Origin: Reticulitermes speratus
Lineage: Eukaryota; Arthropoda; Insecta; Blattodea; Rhinotermitidae
Direction: 5' to 3'
NCBI GenBank assembly: GCA_021186555.1
Contig: JAJKFL010000006.1
Location: 44,002,705-44,066,704, forward strand
Length of the DNA: 64,000 nt
Shown here: positions 36,834-51,599 of the stretch, one piece after another
Layout: every line of letters starts with the position of its first letter
Position numbering within the stretch: the stretch's first letter is position 1
Program-made: the position numbers and the translations under genes
Notes under the pieces: generated by a model
Databases searched by the model: none
What the model was told of the DNA's origin: nothing
What the model saw: only the letters and a program-made list of their open reading frames with translations

Positions 36834-36933
36834 NNNNNNNNNNNNNNNNNNNNNNNNNNNNNNNNNNNNNNNNNNNNNNNNNNNNNNNNNNNNNNNNNNN
36901 NNNNNNNNNNNNNNNNNNNNNNNNNNNNNNNNN
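36834..36933. other. Assembly gap (100 N)
   Basis: Exactly 100 unknown bases, a conventional scaffold-gap length, so the true size is unknown. It lies 139 bp left of inverted-repeat arm 2. Confidence 0.99.
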
Positions 36934-38379
36934 AAGCAATTGTCATTGTTAAGTTACCTCCACAGGTCCCATTAAACACCCATGGATGACACACAGTTAT
37001 CAAATGAAACAGGACAGGACCTTTTAAAGGCCGAGTTAAATCCCAGCTGCAAGTCCCAGGTCATCAATCTCTGCCTAGGTATTTAAATTTTGCACATGCT
37101 TTACAAAACTTTAATATTTCTAAAACTAATCACGATAAATTTATGAAATAAACGCCACTTTGTTGGGAAGGAGACATTGCTCAGAATGCCTTAAAAATGC
37201 TGTAAATATCCTTATACAAACACAAGCAACCCGTTCAAGAGCAAACACTCAACTGTGTTGGCACGATTATCTGCAACTTAGTCAAGGGAAATTTTTCCTT
37301 CCCCTTCTCCTTACAGCCTCTACTCGGCTGCTTCAGGAACCCAAATGGTTTCATGACCAACATTACATTTGAAAATGCAAGAATAACCAAACTGTGCAGT
37401 GCATTTTTAGCACTTATGCATTTATGGCCAATTAAGGGCCTGTTTGGAGCTGGCTAACTGTTTACACAAAGATACAACAAAAGTACTGCAGACTGATTCA
37501 GGGTTGCCATATTGTGTAGACAGAGACAAAGAATGCATTTTCAATGCTGCCAAATCGAGCTTGCCTAAAAGTACAAGTTAGCAGACGTCAGCAACACCAG
37601 CCGCTCACAAGAAGTACACATTAGCAGACTAAGGGTTAAACATACCTTTAGTACAGAGACTCCACTTAGAAACAGCTAGTCTCAGTCCCTGGATACTGAA
37701 CTGCGTCAAGACCGAGCATGTTTACTCAAAATTTAAGAGGTCACCTGCAGACAAAAGCAAAGTATATGATGTACGTACGTAATAATGCACAAATGTCCAA
37801 AATTTCAGTCACCTCTATGACCACATACCATTGTCACAAGTCTTTAGAAGTTAATGGGACAACTGATTTAATGCCAATATTTTTTAGAGAGATATTATTG
37901 GATGCCACACTACTGACATTCTTACACACTCAGTACAAGACTGCAGTGCACAAAAGTTGGCCACAGCAACTGCTGCGAGACAGTGAATGGTTCGATTTTA
38001 TATGGCTGGAGGGGCATACACACAAAACGTGGCTTTCAACTTATAAAAACTTGGGATCGTAGATGTTTTTTATACTGAGGTACAAGCAGGTACTGACATC
38101 AGCTGTTCTCAAGAGGAACACAACGATAGGGGTAAAGAATATGATTCACAATGAGTTCTACCAACAATGTACATTAAATATTTCCTTCAGGTCTTCAATT
38201 AATACTTCATACAGTGTCTCTTCACTCCCATGCATGCTACATGACCCACACACCTTGCCTCCTTAATTTGATCATCCTAGTATTTCACATGGGGTAAAAA
38301 TTATGAAGCTTCAATTATGCAAGTTTCTCCAGCTTCCATTATTTCAACTGTCTTTGGTTTACGAATACTCCCAAACCCT

Positions 38380-40588
<2,209 letters not shown>

Positions 40589-42152
40589 TCAGGCACCTTA
40601 AGTTTATAAACGGTAACAAGCATTCATAAGTTTTCATCTGCCAGTAATATTCCCATGAATAAAATACTGTTTTGTCAGGATCATTCCAGCATATTTATAG
40701 GTTCTGTCTTCCAAATGTGGAACCACAAACTTCTTTACCATGTTCACAAAAGCACACTTCCGGATCTGTTCATAGGTCAGACAAGTTCAGTCCACATCTT
40801 CATTTCTGTTCCTTCAGGATTCACTTCAACTACTTGCACTTCTTAACATGTGGAACACAGTGAATGTCATTTGAAAATTAAACAGTTGGGCTGACAGCAC
40901 CATGCACTATTGTGGCACATGGCATCCTCACTTAAGTCTATGTCTCCCAAAAGCTCTCTACACTTTTGTTTCCAACTAAATTTTTTATGTTTTCCTTACC
41001 ACCCCAATTCGCACTATATGGTCCTAATTTGATCACTGTCTGGTGAAGGAAAATCATTCAATATGACCACTTCCTTTACCAAATTTCAGACACAATTTAT
41101 CATACTGTCACAATTGAGGACTTTCAAAAGTGTCTTCCCACAGATAAGTCATTAGTTCACGGACTACATATGGCTTCGTGAATGACCAATCTTTGCACCA
41201 AGAAATTTCAATTGTTAAAAACATCAATCTTCAGATTTTGGAGTAACTGCTAGCAAATGTTTCAGTATACAAATCAGTGGCTACAGTTCAGGATGCTTCA
41301 CAACATCAGAGAAAGTGTGTATGGGCTAGACAATGACAACTCCAACCAGGTACATCTCAAATACAAAGCAAGCTACAACATTATGTTCAGTCACAGCCAG
41401 AGCACCCAACAGATGGCCTGCAGGCCCACATGTCACCTTCTTGACCACGGGTTCCACACTGCCTGAGCTTCTTTAGCAAAATAATTTTTACCCATTTAAC
41501 TAGCATGCAATACATATTATCATCACAAGGCCAAACCACCTGTCTGCCACTACCATTGCACAATTCACTCAATTAGGTCTCAATGAACTGTTCTTCATAT
41601 CATCAACTGTTGAATTCTGCTGTGCTACTTAACTAATTATTACTCCCATTACTGCTAACAACTTGTTCTTTATGGGCAATGCACTGTCATCACTAATGCA
41701 GCCTGCACAAACATGTAACGTGAACCACTACTGGTAAAACGTAAGATATCCCTTGTCTAGGGGCACTTTTCTTTGGAATAAAGCACGCACAGCAAATATA
41801 ATATCTGTCACTCAGCTCCACTTAGAGCAAGAATATGTGGAGTTTTATCTATATGCCTCATCTCCCTCTCAAATGTCGAACTTTCTCTTACTCATCTTCA
41901 ACAGGTTGTAGGTGAATCTGTAATGTTTGCATCACAGCTCAGTCAACGTAATCTTAAAACAAGGTTCCTCCTACAGAATGTATCTACTGGAAATGAAAGG
42001 AAGCATTAAGAAAACCGATTTGTACTTGTCTTCCACACAACCTGTTCTCAGTCCTCACTGCAGTAGCAAAACAACTTAAGTACAACTAACTTATATTTAC
42101 CTCTAAACTTTACAGCTTTCATGGCGACTGAGTTCAATAAAATATTCTCGGG

Positions 42153-43925
42153 TTAACAGCGGTGTCAGGTGGTTGTATTGCGAGTAAACGAAAGTTTCAA
42201 GGCCACCTCTGTCCTCATTCTCATGGAACTGATGACCTGTTGAACAGAGGTAAATAGTTAACTACTGCAGCTATGCAAACTAAACTTGGTAGCAAGACAG
42301 AGAGATCACAAACATCACATCACTCTTACATGTAAAATCTGGGGTGTTATTCTTTCCAAATACAGTACTCTTGTTTCAAACTACACATGACCTAACACTT
42401 TGCATATTCAACAACCTGCCCATCAGAAGCCTCAGATATCAATGTGCACCAGTAACAGGCCATGGTCAGTTGCTTTATAATGCCTAAGTTCATGACACAT
42501 CCTTGAAATCCCTGGTGTGCAGCCTGCCCGAGATAATTTACATAATTAAATAGAACACAATACCTAGTACGAACATAGGGCATAACTGCCTGTGTACCAT
42601 TACACTGTGTAAGTCACTCCCCTCAAATCTGAATGCATTAAAACTCATTACTGCTAAAAAAGGTCAAGCATTTTTCAACAGTGTCAAGACGGTATAGCAA
42701 TGTGGGTGAATGTGAACTACATAACTCTGTCTGTTGATCAAATACTCACACACACACACACAACAAATGTGAGCAGCACATAGCCGCACTACAAATACTT
42801 CTCAGAATATGTAACACTCTTACTGTTTCTGCTAAATCTTACAACAAAATGAAAACAGAAGTTCAAGTCATTACCTCTTAGATGTCCAAAGTCCTTGATA
42901 TGTGGAACAGCACACAACATTGCAGGTAGATATTCTGTATACTGCTGTACTCCACAAGCTGTCTGGACACTCCTGTATGTTGACCTCTTCCAATCGATGT
43001 GATGGTGCGTTGTTGCCTGTTCAAATCAGTCTTTTTTTCAAATAATACAAAACTTTTTGAAGAATGTGTAGTTGGCAATTCCTGCAACATTACAAACTTT
43101 CATTTAACATGCTCTCTCACTGCTAGCCTCCAGGCTGCACTACATAACAGACTTGCAGCTGATCTGGGCTCATGGTCTGTCCTGGCTCCCGGTAGGTCCA
43201 GGCTAGCGGTCTGTCTTCCCTGGAAGTCGGTCCAGGTTGGTGATTTGTCCGGATTTGTATGAATTTGAATTGTTAATTTTTCAGAAAACCCATATTGATG
43301 AAGACTAGTTGGAACATTCAACAATAACGCTACAGGTTACCGAGGGTGCCTGGAAATATATACATATTCTAGGCATACAGACCTGTCAAAAGATAACTGC
43401 ACAACAACCCATCCAACTACCAACATATCGGATGATTGTAGTGTTTCACGTACATATTAGTACTGCTTTAAACCTAAAGAACCTTTACAGTTAAATCTTT
43501 GCTTTTAAATCACTTTTTTATTGTTTTTATACCTTCAGCATTTTAACATTTACTACATGGTTACACAGTTTTAATACTTTGCTTAGGCCAAATAGAAAAA
43601 CATCAACTGTTTCACATACATTTATAATGTATCCATCAGTGTAAAGGCGGACATCTCCATCCTATAATATACAGTTTTCCATTTTAAAGTTCTTTCTGGG
43701 GTCCTGATGATGGCTCATTTTCAGAGCTGAAACTAGTTGCCAAGATAACGTGTGTAATATAGCTTGTTGTGCGTGATTGAAGAGTTAAATAAACGTACAT
43801 TTGCAATTGTCATCAAGTTATGTCCATCATGGATGAAATGAAACAGGACAGGACAGTGGTAATTGTCACACATACCTCTCCTTCAAAGACTCCTTCGTAG
43901 ACTGTACACAGCGGCTGTAATAGTC
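42153..43925. other. No gene recognised; dispersed motif near 43707
   Basis: The span contains a short (CA)n at about 42747-42762. At about 43707-43735 there is GTCCTGATGATGGCTC with GAGCTGAAAC, a strong copy of the dispersed stem motif. No exon or RNA gene is seen. Confidence 0.45.
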
Positions 43926-44068
43926 GGCTTGAGGGGATGCGGCTGGGGACACAGTGGAAGAAGCACAAGGTGTGTTCTAGGCCAAAACAACTTTTTCCTA
44001 CAGCACTGTGCACAGGCTTTCATGCAAACACAAACTGTTGTTTAATGTGAAAAAGACATGCCACCGCC
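43926..44068 (+). repeat. Direct repeat R2, copy 1 (left of the GC minisatellite)
   Basis: The 143-bp block from GCTTGAGGGGATGCGGCTGG to GTGAAAAAGACATGCCACCG is nearly identical to 47446-47588 on the far side of the GC-rich minisatellite. Both copies are followed by CAC/CCA-rich trinucleotide DNA. Confidence 0.9.
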
Positions 44069-45214
44069 ACTGCCACCGCCACCAGCACCATCACCACCAC
44101 CACCACAACAGTAGAACCATACCTCCTTGTGAAGCAAAGCTGCCATTCAGAGCTTCCCAGCAGCTGTGTGTACATGTGCAGGTGGCTCACCTTCATGGAC
44201 AACCACAAGTTTGTCATATGAAACAGGAAGTCCTGCAACACACACAGTAATTTTACTTCTCAACTCATCACTGCAATCAACTACATACATAATAAACAGG
44301 AATTTGTAATGCGAGAATTGAGCTTCTCACAGCGGTATTGATGAACACTTGAAAATTTAGGAACTGACAATGACTACCTTCCTGCCGATACTGCCAACAC
44401 AGCCTACCGTATTTAGCCAAATATAGGATAAACTCCTTACTTTTACAGCACATTAAACATCATGCACTATTTATAATGCAAAGCTCCATTCTTTCAGACG
44501 ATAAATTACGAAAATATTCTCATCTTACACACATATTCACGTAAAAACATGACAAACAAGGTGCAGAAGCTGCCACTGAGCAATTCAATATTGCAAGTGT
44601 TAGTCCCTCCCCAGACATTCCACAAGTGATGGCTTAATAATGCCTCATATCTTGAAAATGACACACTGCAGACCCTGTATCAATTGCAACTTTCTGTTCT
44701 GTTTTCAGCACTGTACTTTCAGGCATGCAAGTACAGCACTCTAGGAGAGAGAGGTGGCCCCTTAGCAACAGATTCATTGTGACGGTGAATTAGAAGTTTT
44801 GGTGTAAACTGACAATGAGGTACAGGACATAGTTCAAACTCCTGGCCCACAAGGTCATGTCACAAATATCCTGAAGAAAACAAAATCAGCCGAGGAAACG
44901 TCAAGTGGCAGTAGACTATCATGTGCTGTATCTTAAAGACCACTGATGACCTGCTAGAACATCTATGTGAACAACAACTCACTATGGACCGAATTCTTCC
45001 CATAGTCCATTGTGACATGTTTTACTGATATTTCTTACACATTAAACTACCTCCATATCCAGACTGTCCTGATAAATTATATTTGTGTTCATCATAAATT
45101 TAAGTATCATGTAACAACTGCTAGGGATCAAATACAAATGTGAAACCAAAAAATAAATACACTTACGTGGTCAGATGCCATGGTGGTAGGTGGCGGCCGA
45201 TGCCACAACAGGCT
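44069..45214. other. No gene recognised
   Basis: It begins with CCACCGCCACTG-type trinucleotide DNA. Short frames either side have no recognised domains. Confidence 0.5.
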
Positions 45215-47160
45215 GGAGCAAGGCAGGCGCCGTCGCCGGCTGTGAGGCAGGGGCCATCACTGGGCGCGAGGCAGGGGCCTTCGCGGGGCGAGGCAGAAGC
45301 CGTCGCCGGGGGCGAGGCGGGTGCCGTCGCCGGGGCGTGGCGGGTGCCGTCGCCGGGGGCGTGGCGGGTGCCGTCGCCGGGGGCGTGGCGGGTGCCGTCG
45401 CCGGGGCGTGGCGGGTGCCGTCGCCGGGGGCGAGGCGGGTGCCGTCGCCGGGGGCGAGGCGGGTGCCGTCGCCGGGGGCGAGGCGGGTGCCGTCGCCGGG
45501 GGCGAGGCGGGTGCCGTCGCCGGGGGCGAGGCGGGTGCCGTCGCCGGGGGCGAGGCGGGTGCCGTCGCCGGGGGCGAGGCGGGTGCCGTCGCCGGGGGCG
45601 AGGCGGGTGCCGTCGCCGGGGGCGAGGCGGGTGCCGTCGCCGGGGGCGAGGCAGGTGCCTTCGCGGGCGGGAGGCATGGGCCGTCGCGGGGGCGTGGCAG
45701 GGGTCGTCGCCGGGGGCGAGGCGGGTGCCGTCGCCGGGGTGAGGCAGGGGCCTTCGCTTGGGCGAGGCGGGTGCCGTAGCCGGGGGCGAGGCGGGGGCCG
45801 TCGCCGGGGGCGTGGCAGGAGCCGTCGCGGGGGCGAGGCAGGGGCCGTCGCGGCAGCGGGCGTCCGGGGCGAGGCAGGTGCCGTCGCCGGGGGCGACGCA
45901 GGTGCCTTCGCTTGGGCGAGGCGGGTGCCGTCGCCGGGGCCGAGGCAGGTGCCGTCGCCGGGGGCGTGGCAGGGGCCGTCGCGGGGCGTGGCAGGTGCCG
46001 TCGCCGGGGCGAGGCAGGTGCCGTCGCCGGGGCGGGCAGGGCCGTCGCCGGACGTGGTGCCGTCGCCGGGGGCAAGGCAGGTGCCGTCGCGGGGCGAGGC
46101 AGGGCCGTCGCGGGGCGAGGCGGGTGCCGTCGCCGGGCGAGGCGGGGGCCGTCGCCGGGGGCGGGAGGGTGCCGTCGCCGGGGCGTGGCAGGTGCCGTCG
46201 CCGGGACGTGGCAGGTGCCGTCGCCGGGCTGGCAGGTGCCGTCGCCGGGGCGAGGCAGGTGCCGTCGCCGGGGCGAGGCAGGTGCCGTCGCCGGGGCGTG
46301 GCAGGTGCCGTTCCGGGGGCGTGGCAGGGCCTTCGCTGGGGACTGGCGGGGCCGTCGCCGGGGGCGATGGCAGGTTGCCGTCGCCGGGGCGACGCAGGTG
46401 CCTTCGCTTGGGGCGCGGGTGCCGTCGCCGGGGCCGAGGCAGGTGCCGTCGCGGGGGCGTGGCAGGGCCGTCGCCGGGCGAGCGGTCCGTCGCCGGGGCG
46501 ATGGCAGGTGCCGTCGCCGCGGGCGTGGCAGGTGCCGTCGCCGGGGGCGTGGCAGGTGCCGTCGCCGGGGGCGTGGCAGGTGCCGTCGCCGGGGGCGTGG
46601 CAGGTGCCGTTCGCGGGCGTGGCGGTGCCGTCGCCGGGGCGTGGCAGGTGCCGTCGCCGGGACGTGGCATAAATGCCGTGCGGCGCCGTGGGGGCAAGGC
46701 GGTGCCGTCGTCGGGGCGAGGCAGGTGCCGTCGCCGGGGCCGTGGCAGGGCCTTCGCTGGGGCGAGGCGGGGGCCGTCGCCGGGGCGACGCAGGTGCCGT
46801 CGCCTGGGCGAGGCGGGTGCCGTCGCCGGGGCGAGGCAGGTGCCGTCGCCGGGGGCGTGGCAGGTGCCGTCGCCGGGACGGGCAAGGTGCGTCGCCGGGA
46901 CGATGGCAGGTGCCGTCGCCGGAGGCGAGGCAGGTGCCGTCGCCGGGGGCGAGGCAGGGTCCGTCGCCCGGGGGCGAGGCAGGTGCCGTCGCCGGGGGCG
47001 TGGCAGGTGCCGTCGCCGGGGCGAGGCAGGTGCCGTCGCCGGGGGCGGGCAGGGCCTTCGCTGGGCGAGGCGGGGCCGTCGCCGGGGGCGTGGCAGGTGC
47101 AGTCGCCGGGGCGAGGCATGGGCCTTCGCGGCGCTGGCGAGGCGGCGGCCAACACGGCGG
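45215..47160 (+). repeat. 2-kb GC-rich, CpG-dense 24-bp minisatellite
   Basis: The unit is 24 bp: GCCGTCGCCGGGGGCG followed by AGGCGGGT, with CGTGGCAGGT as the main variant. Between about 45421 and 45650 the units are nearly perfect. Elsewhere they vary mostly by single-base changes in G-run length. Because the unit has no stop codon in most frames, open frames of 500-677 codons appear on both strands (Ala/Pro/Arg/Gly-rich). These are shadows, not supported genes. The block is very GC-rich inside AT-rich flanks. The G-rich strand has clustered G runs compatible with quadruplex formation. Confidence 0.95.
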
Positions 47161-47400
47161 CGAATGCTGCAAAGGATAAAACAGTCTTAAATTCAACCTA
47201 CTTAAAAAGCACTATGCAATACCCGTACACACTGACAGCATTTCACAAATTAGTGTTACAATGGTGGAACCAGCAAGTTTTACTCGTATTCAGAACTACG
47301 TGTTGCACTTCATTCCCCCACGATTCCTTCCACACTGTCCAAGGACTATGTCAAAGTACTGCAGAAAATCTCTAAACTTTGAACTTGTTCTTCCATTCCA
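47102..47400 (+). repeat. Direct repeat R1, copy 1
   Basis: It runs from the end of the minisatellite through AAAGGATAAAACAGTCTTAA and ATGGTGGAACCAGCAAGTTT to AGGACTATGTCAAAGTA. It is repeated 750 bp downstream at 47852-48150. The copies differ by substitutions and many one-base indels. Confidence 0.88.
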
Positions 47401-47445
47401 CAGGCCTAGACAGATTTTCTCTGTAATTTTCGGCTGTAATTGCAA

Positions 47446-47588
47446 GCTTGAGGGGATGCGGCTGGGGACACAGTGCAAGAAGCACAAGGTGTGTTCTAGG
47501 CCAAAACAACTTTTTCCTACAGCACTGTGCACAGGCTTTCATGCAAACACAAACTGTTGTTTAATGTGAAAAAAACATGCCACCGTCA
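47446..47588 (+). repeat. Direct repeat R2, copy 2
   Basis: This is a near-identical partner of 43926-44068. It is followed by an (ATC)n run at about 47605-47646. Confidence 0.9.
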
Positions 47589-47851
47589 CCTCCACCATCA
47601 CCACCACAACAACATCATCATCATCATCATCATCATCATCATTATTATTCTGAAAAGAGGAATAGGTGGAATGTGCAAGAAAAGGAAAATTAGTACGCCA
47701 TAAAATGGGGAGAACAGGCACATGATAGGACAGGTTTTGATGACTGCTGCACGTGAAGCCCATGTATCCGCCTTCTGTGATGCTCCGTGCTGTGGCATCT
47801 TAATTTGATGACACCCATGTCACACTGCAACTTCCAGCACTGTCAACAAAC

Positions 47852-48150
47852 ATCGCGGGGTCGAGGCGGGGGCCATCGCGGCGCTGGCAAGGTGGCGGCC
47901 AGTTGCGGCAAATACTGCAAAGGATAAAACAGTCTTAAATTCAACCTGACTTGAAAAGCACTAATGCAATACCACAGTACACAACCTGACAGCATTCACA
48001 AATTAGTGTTACAATGGTGGAACCAGCAAGTTTTACTCGTATTAGAACTACGTGTTGCACTTCATTCCCCCACGATTCCTTCCACACTGTACAAGGACTA
48101 TGTCAAAGTACCTGCAGAAAACCTCTTATAACTATGAACTTTGTTCTTCA
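47852..48150 (+). repeat. Direct repeat R1, copy 2, with a short GC-rich remnant
   Basis: It begins ATCGCGGGGTCGAGGCGGGG, a remnant of minisatellite sequence, then follows R1. This shows that the minisatellite edge was copied together with its flank. Confidence 0.85.
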
Positions 48151-48639
48151 CATTCTACAACATTTTCTCATTACTTGGGAGACTGCCTTTCTTGGTAGTG
48201 TGAATAAAGTTAATGCAGTGTTTGTGATAACCACTAGGCAGTAGAGCACATTTCAGATTACACATTACTTCAATTAAACTTGGTTTATCCTGACAAAAAA
48301 CAAAAAAGGGCTTTAATTTTTGCAAACTTTCACAAACACCCCTTTCCCTTCTTCATTACTGTTGAATCAGCATTCTCCCAAGTATGGATTCAGTGACCCC
48401 CCAAACAAATTTAACTCTTGCATCTCAACGTCCCTTCAAAGTGCTACCGCCTACCAAAAAATGGAATGCTACAGTAACACCAAACTTCTGAGAGAAGGAG
48501 TTCTACTCATTGACCACACTTCTAGGAAAATATATGCATCTCACCAGCTGAATTCACTCTATCAACACTGTGAATGCTGTTCTTGTCTTTCCCCTCTGTG
48601 CTAAGCTAATATTTATGCCCTTTTATTTGGAGACCTGTA

Positions 48640-49160
48640 AAGAGCACCCTGACAAAAACAAGTGGCCTCAATGAGAATTTTGAGAGCCAAAGAGAGGCTT
48701 GACCAAGCACATGGGAAACAAATAAGTGGCCTGAATGACCATTTTGAGAGACAAGAGGCACGACTGAGCATATTCTAAATGATTGAGTGGCCTGAAGAGC
48801 ATTTTGGGAGAACACGAGGAATGCACATACTGTAAACAAATGAGTGGCCTGAACAAGTACTTTTGCAGTCAACGAGAGGCATGAACGAGCAAACTGCAAA
48901 TGAATGGGTGACCTAAATGAGCATTACAGGAACAAAAAGGCATTAACGAGCATTCTCAATACAAATGAGTAGCCCAGAAAAGTGTTTTGGAGGCTGATAC
49001 GTGTGAAAGAGTGGAAGGCAATGAAGGCATCAATGGACATACTTCAACAACTGGCCTCAATAAGTGTGAAGTGTGTTGATAGCACTTGAGGGGCATTAAC
49101 AAGCTTAATGAAAAGAAGGGAGTCCTCTAAACAAACAGTGTGGAAGCCAACGAGAGGAAT
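48640..49160 (+). repeat. Diverged ~62-bp tandem repeat, about seven copies
   Basis: AGTGGCCT recurs at about 48661, 48724, 48786 and 48844, with weaker copies near 48905 and 48966. Each unit also carries a form of GAGCATTTTGAGAG and GAGAGGCATGAACGAGCA. The copies are heavily diverged, so the array is old. A minus-strand frame of 97 codons lies within it (48606-48899) and is not considered a gene. Confidence 0.8.
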
Positions 49161-51169
49161 GAACGAGGAAATTTCACACACACCAGTGTTTATATTGCAA
49201 TCACATCTTCGACCAGTGCGTACCTGTGGAAGTGTCGCTGTGCCACAATACATATATACATCAGCATATACGTCATATACATGTATGCACATCAATACAC
49301 TGATCAGCAAATAAGTCACATCAGCATAGTCAATAACAATTGTGTGTGTTATCTAACAATTTTACCATGCTGTCGTCACTAATCCTTCAATACTAGACCC
49401 ACAAAACTCCTCCAGCATATCAAGCCACAAACCGCTTATGTTAAAGGAGGGCCAATGTCCATCTTTTCTTGTGCTGTGTAAAATCCTAGTTATTAACTTG
49501 AAACTCACCCACCTCACAAAGCAAATCATTCCCTGTTCTCCACAATTTAATCTCCAAATAAAGGTGCCGGTATGACCTGAATTCTGGAAACATCTAATAG
49601 GTAATAATATTTCACACTCTGTGTGCACCATGGTTTCTTAACTATGCAACATGAGGGTTAATATGGAGCACAAGAGAGTAATTCTGAACCTCTTAAACCA
49701 AGTGCTCTAACAAAATTACATGAACTCATTTACCTATTAAATCAGTAAAGAGCAACATGGATGCCCTACCTATGAACGTCAAAAAATTAATGCTGCAGCA
49801 CGTAGTAATACACAGACACCTTAAACGGTTATAATGCTAGTCACTCGACGTGCTTATCTAATGAAATGGTAGTCTTTAATCAGCAAGCAACACGTTCCCT
49901 ATTCACGATGATTTGAATCTCGTAATGAACAACGGTAGCACCCGAGTTCTAGAAATATCTAACTGCCAATTATACTCCCCACGTTACGATCACGATAAAT
50001 TAACATTCATTATGCAACGTGACTGCTAATATGGAACACACAAGATTAATTCTAACTCCCCTTAACGTATAAAGTCAGGCAATTTGCAGACCACTTACCA
50101 TTAGTGAACATCGACGCCAGTGAATATGAACCTAACATGGCGGCCTCAGCATCGTACAAATTTACAACTCCTTTCAACGATATAATGCTAGTAGCTCTAC
50201 ATGCTTGCCTAACATAGTACTGATCTTTAATATGAAACCTCAATACAAGACAGCAACGTCAGATATCAGTTAAGTGCACCTACATCTTCATAAGGCAAAT
50301 AACACTCTCGACTCCATGAACAACTAGCATTTACTACCTTCGCCTTCTTCACCACAGATTACTACCTTCACCACGCACCGCCACGTCCAGATGCCCACAT
50401 CACAATGACCTACTGCAATACTGAGCGTGTACTAAGCTGTGCGGATCAGAAGTAAAGCTACCGTAAGCCACGTCAATCCGTGGAAGAGTCAATCGGATAA
50501 TGACACAGCATCCGGAATGCTCCGCCATCTCTCGATGCATTACAGTAAATGCGTCGTTAAATCGTGCCCCAGTGGTGCACTGCGGTACTACACTAGTGAG
50601 ATTTCAATGCTGCAGTCTGTCATGCAGCGCACTGTCATTCCTATGATTCGAGTTACAACATATTTTCAAACTGTTAACACATCTTCCATCCTGCATATAC
50701 TGCACATTTTATACCATGTTTCGCCTTCAGTGTTGGCCATCTTCAATAACGTGTTACACACAATTACAGGAGTTAAAACTATAATATAAAATGTACAGCT
50801 AGATTTCATGTTACATGAAGAATTACATAACACTGGTCTACATTAATTTTGTTGTTTCGATTTTGAAGCTGGACTTACATGAAGTGTTGTGTGCTGATTC
50901 CAGAAATGTTATTACTTTTGTTATATAATAATACTTTAAAAAAATTCTTTGCAGTGCTATAATAGAACAATATCATAGTCAAAAGACAGTAGTTATGGAT
51001 TTGGCACCATTGTTTTATGGTAGAAGACAACTTATTTCATAGGGATGGCAGCACTTTTGACTGTGGTAATGGCTGTGAGTAGATAGCAAGTATTACAAGT
51101 GCTGAGCAAGAAATTCCAATACATGTTAACAACAGTGATTTCCCTGGCCAAATCTTGTGCTTTTGTGTA
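49161..51169. other. No gene recognised; two inverted copies of the GTTTCTAGAATTCAGG repeat
   Basis: At 49537-49605 the reverse complement of 10725-10795 appears (CCTGAATTCTGGAAACATCT). A weaker copy lies near 49945-49975. No exon or RNA gene is seen. Confidence 0.45.
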
Positions 51170-51194
51170 TTTGTTGTGCCAAAACCAATGCAAA

Positions 51195-51592
51195 GAAGAC
51201 AGTGTCTGAACAATCCAAATGTATTTTGCTATATCTGTGGGAAAGAAGAAGGTCCTGCAGTTTGGCATACCAGTGGTATGGCATCAGCCAATAAAACATG
51301 TTGATGACTGCTATTTTTGTATGTGTACACTGAAAGGCTTAAATACAAAAAATAAGAAAGCAATTACTTATTCCAATTTGCCTTCAGCCATAAGACCTGT
51401 GCCACATGGCCCTGATATACCAGTGCCTAATCCTCCTAAGCAGCTGCATACACTGGAGGCTGAATCAAGTGCCACTCCCAACGAATCGTCAGAGGCTTCT
51501 GAATATGGTACTGACACACGTGGCACACCTGAACCTTTCACCCAAACTGAACTGAGTGATTTGGTAAGAGACTTAAATCTCCCCAAGGATTA
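51195..51592 (+). pseudogene. Fragment of a repeat-associated insect ORF with a Cys-rich N-terminus
   Basis: The first frame reads CLNNPNVFCYICGKEE. The frame then shifts and continues with VLQFGIPVVWHQPIKHVDDC, YFCMCTLKG, NLPSAIRPVPHGPDIPVP and EPFTQTELSDLVRDLNLPK, then stops. I recall this chain (NPN-FCYICG..., VW-EP--H--DCYFC, SAIRPVPHG, LNDLVRDL-L) from many uncharacterised, high-copy insect proteins, probably mobile-element encoded. Function is unknown; the paired Cys residues suggest metal binding. The segment between the first Cys pair and GIPVVW seems lost, and the frame break and short length mark it as a remnant. Confidence 0.6.
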
Positions 51593-51599
51593 GTTTAAT

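Noticed and set aside
36834..36933. Inverted repeat as an assembly artefact centred on the gap
   Set aside because: The symmetry centre of the arms is near 33250, not at the gap. The arms differ by many substitutions and by the piggyBac insertion.
44008..44250. His-rich frame and its Val-rich antisense frame
   Set aside because: They come from a CCACCG/CACCAC trinucleotide run next to direct repeat R2. No domain, and the partner copy does not preserve the frame.
45163..47375. Open frames of 487-677 codons on both strands over the GC-rich block
   Set aside because: The 24-bp unit is a multiple of 3 with no stop in most frames, so open frames are automatic. All are Ala/Pro/Gly/Arg-rich shadows with no domain, and several overlap each other.
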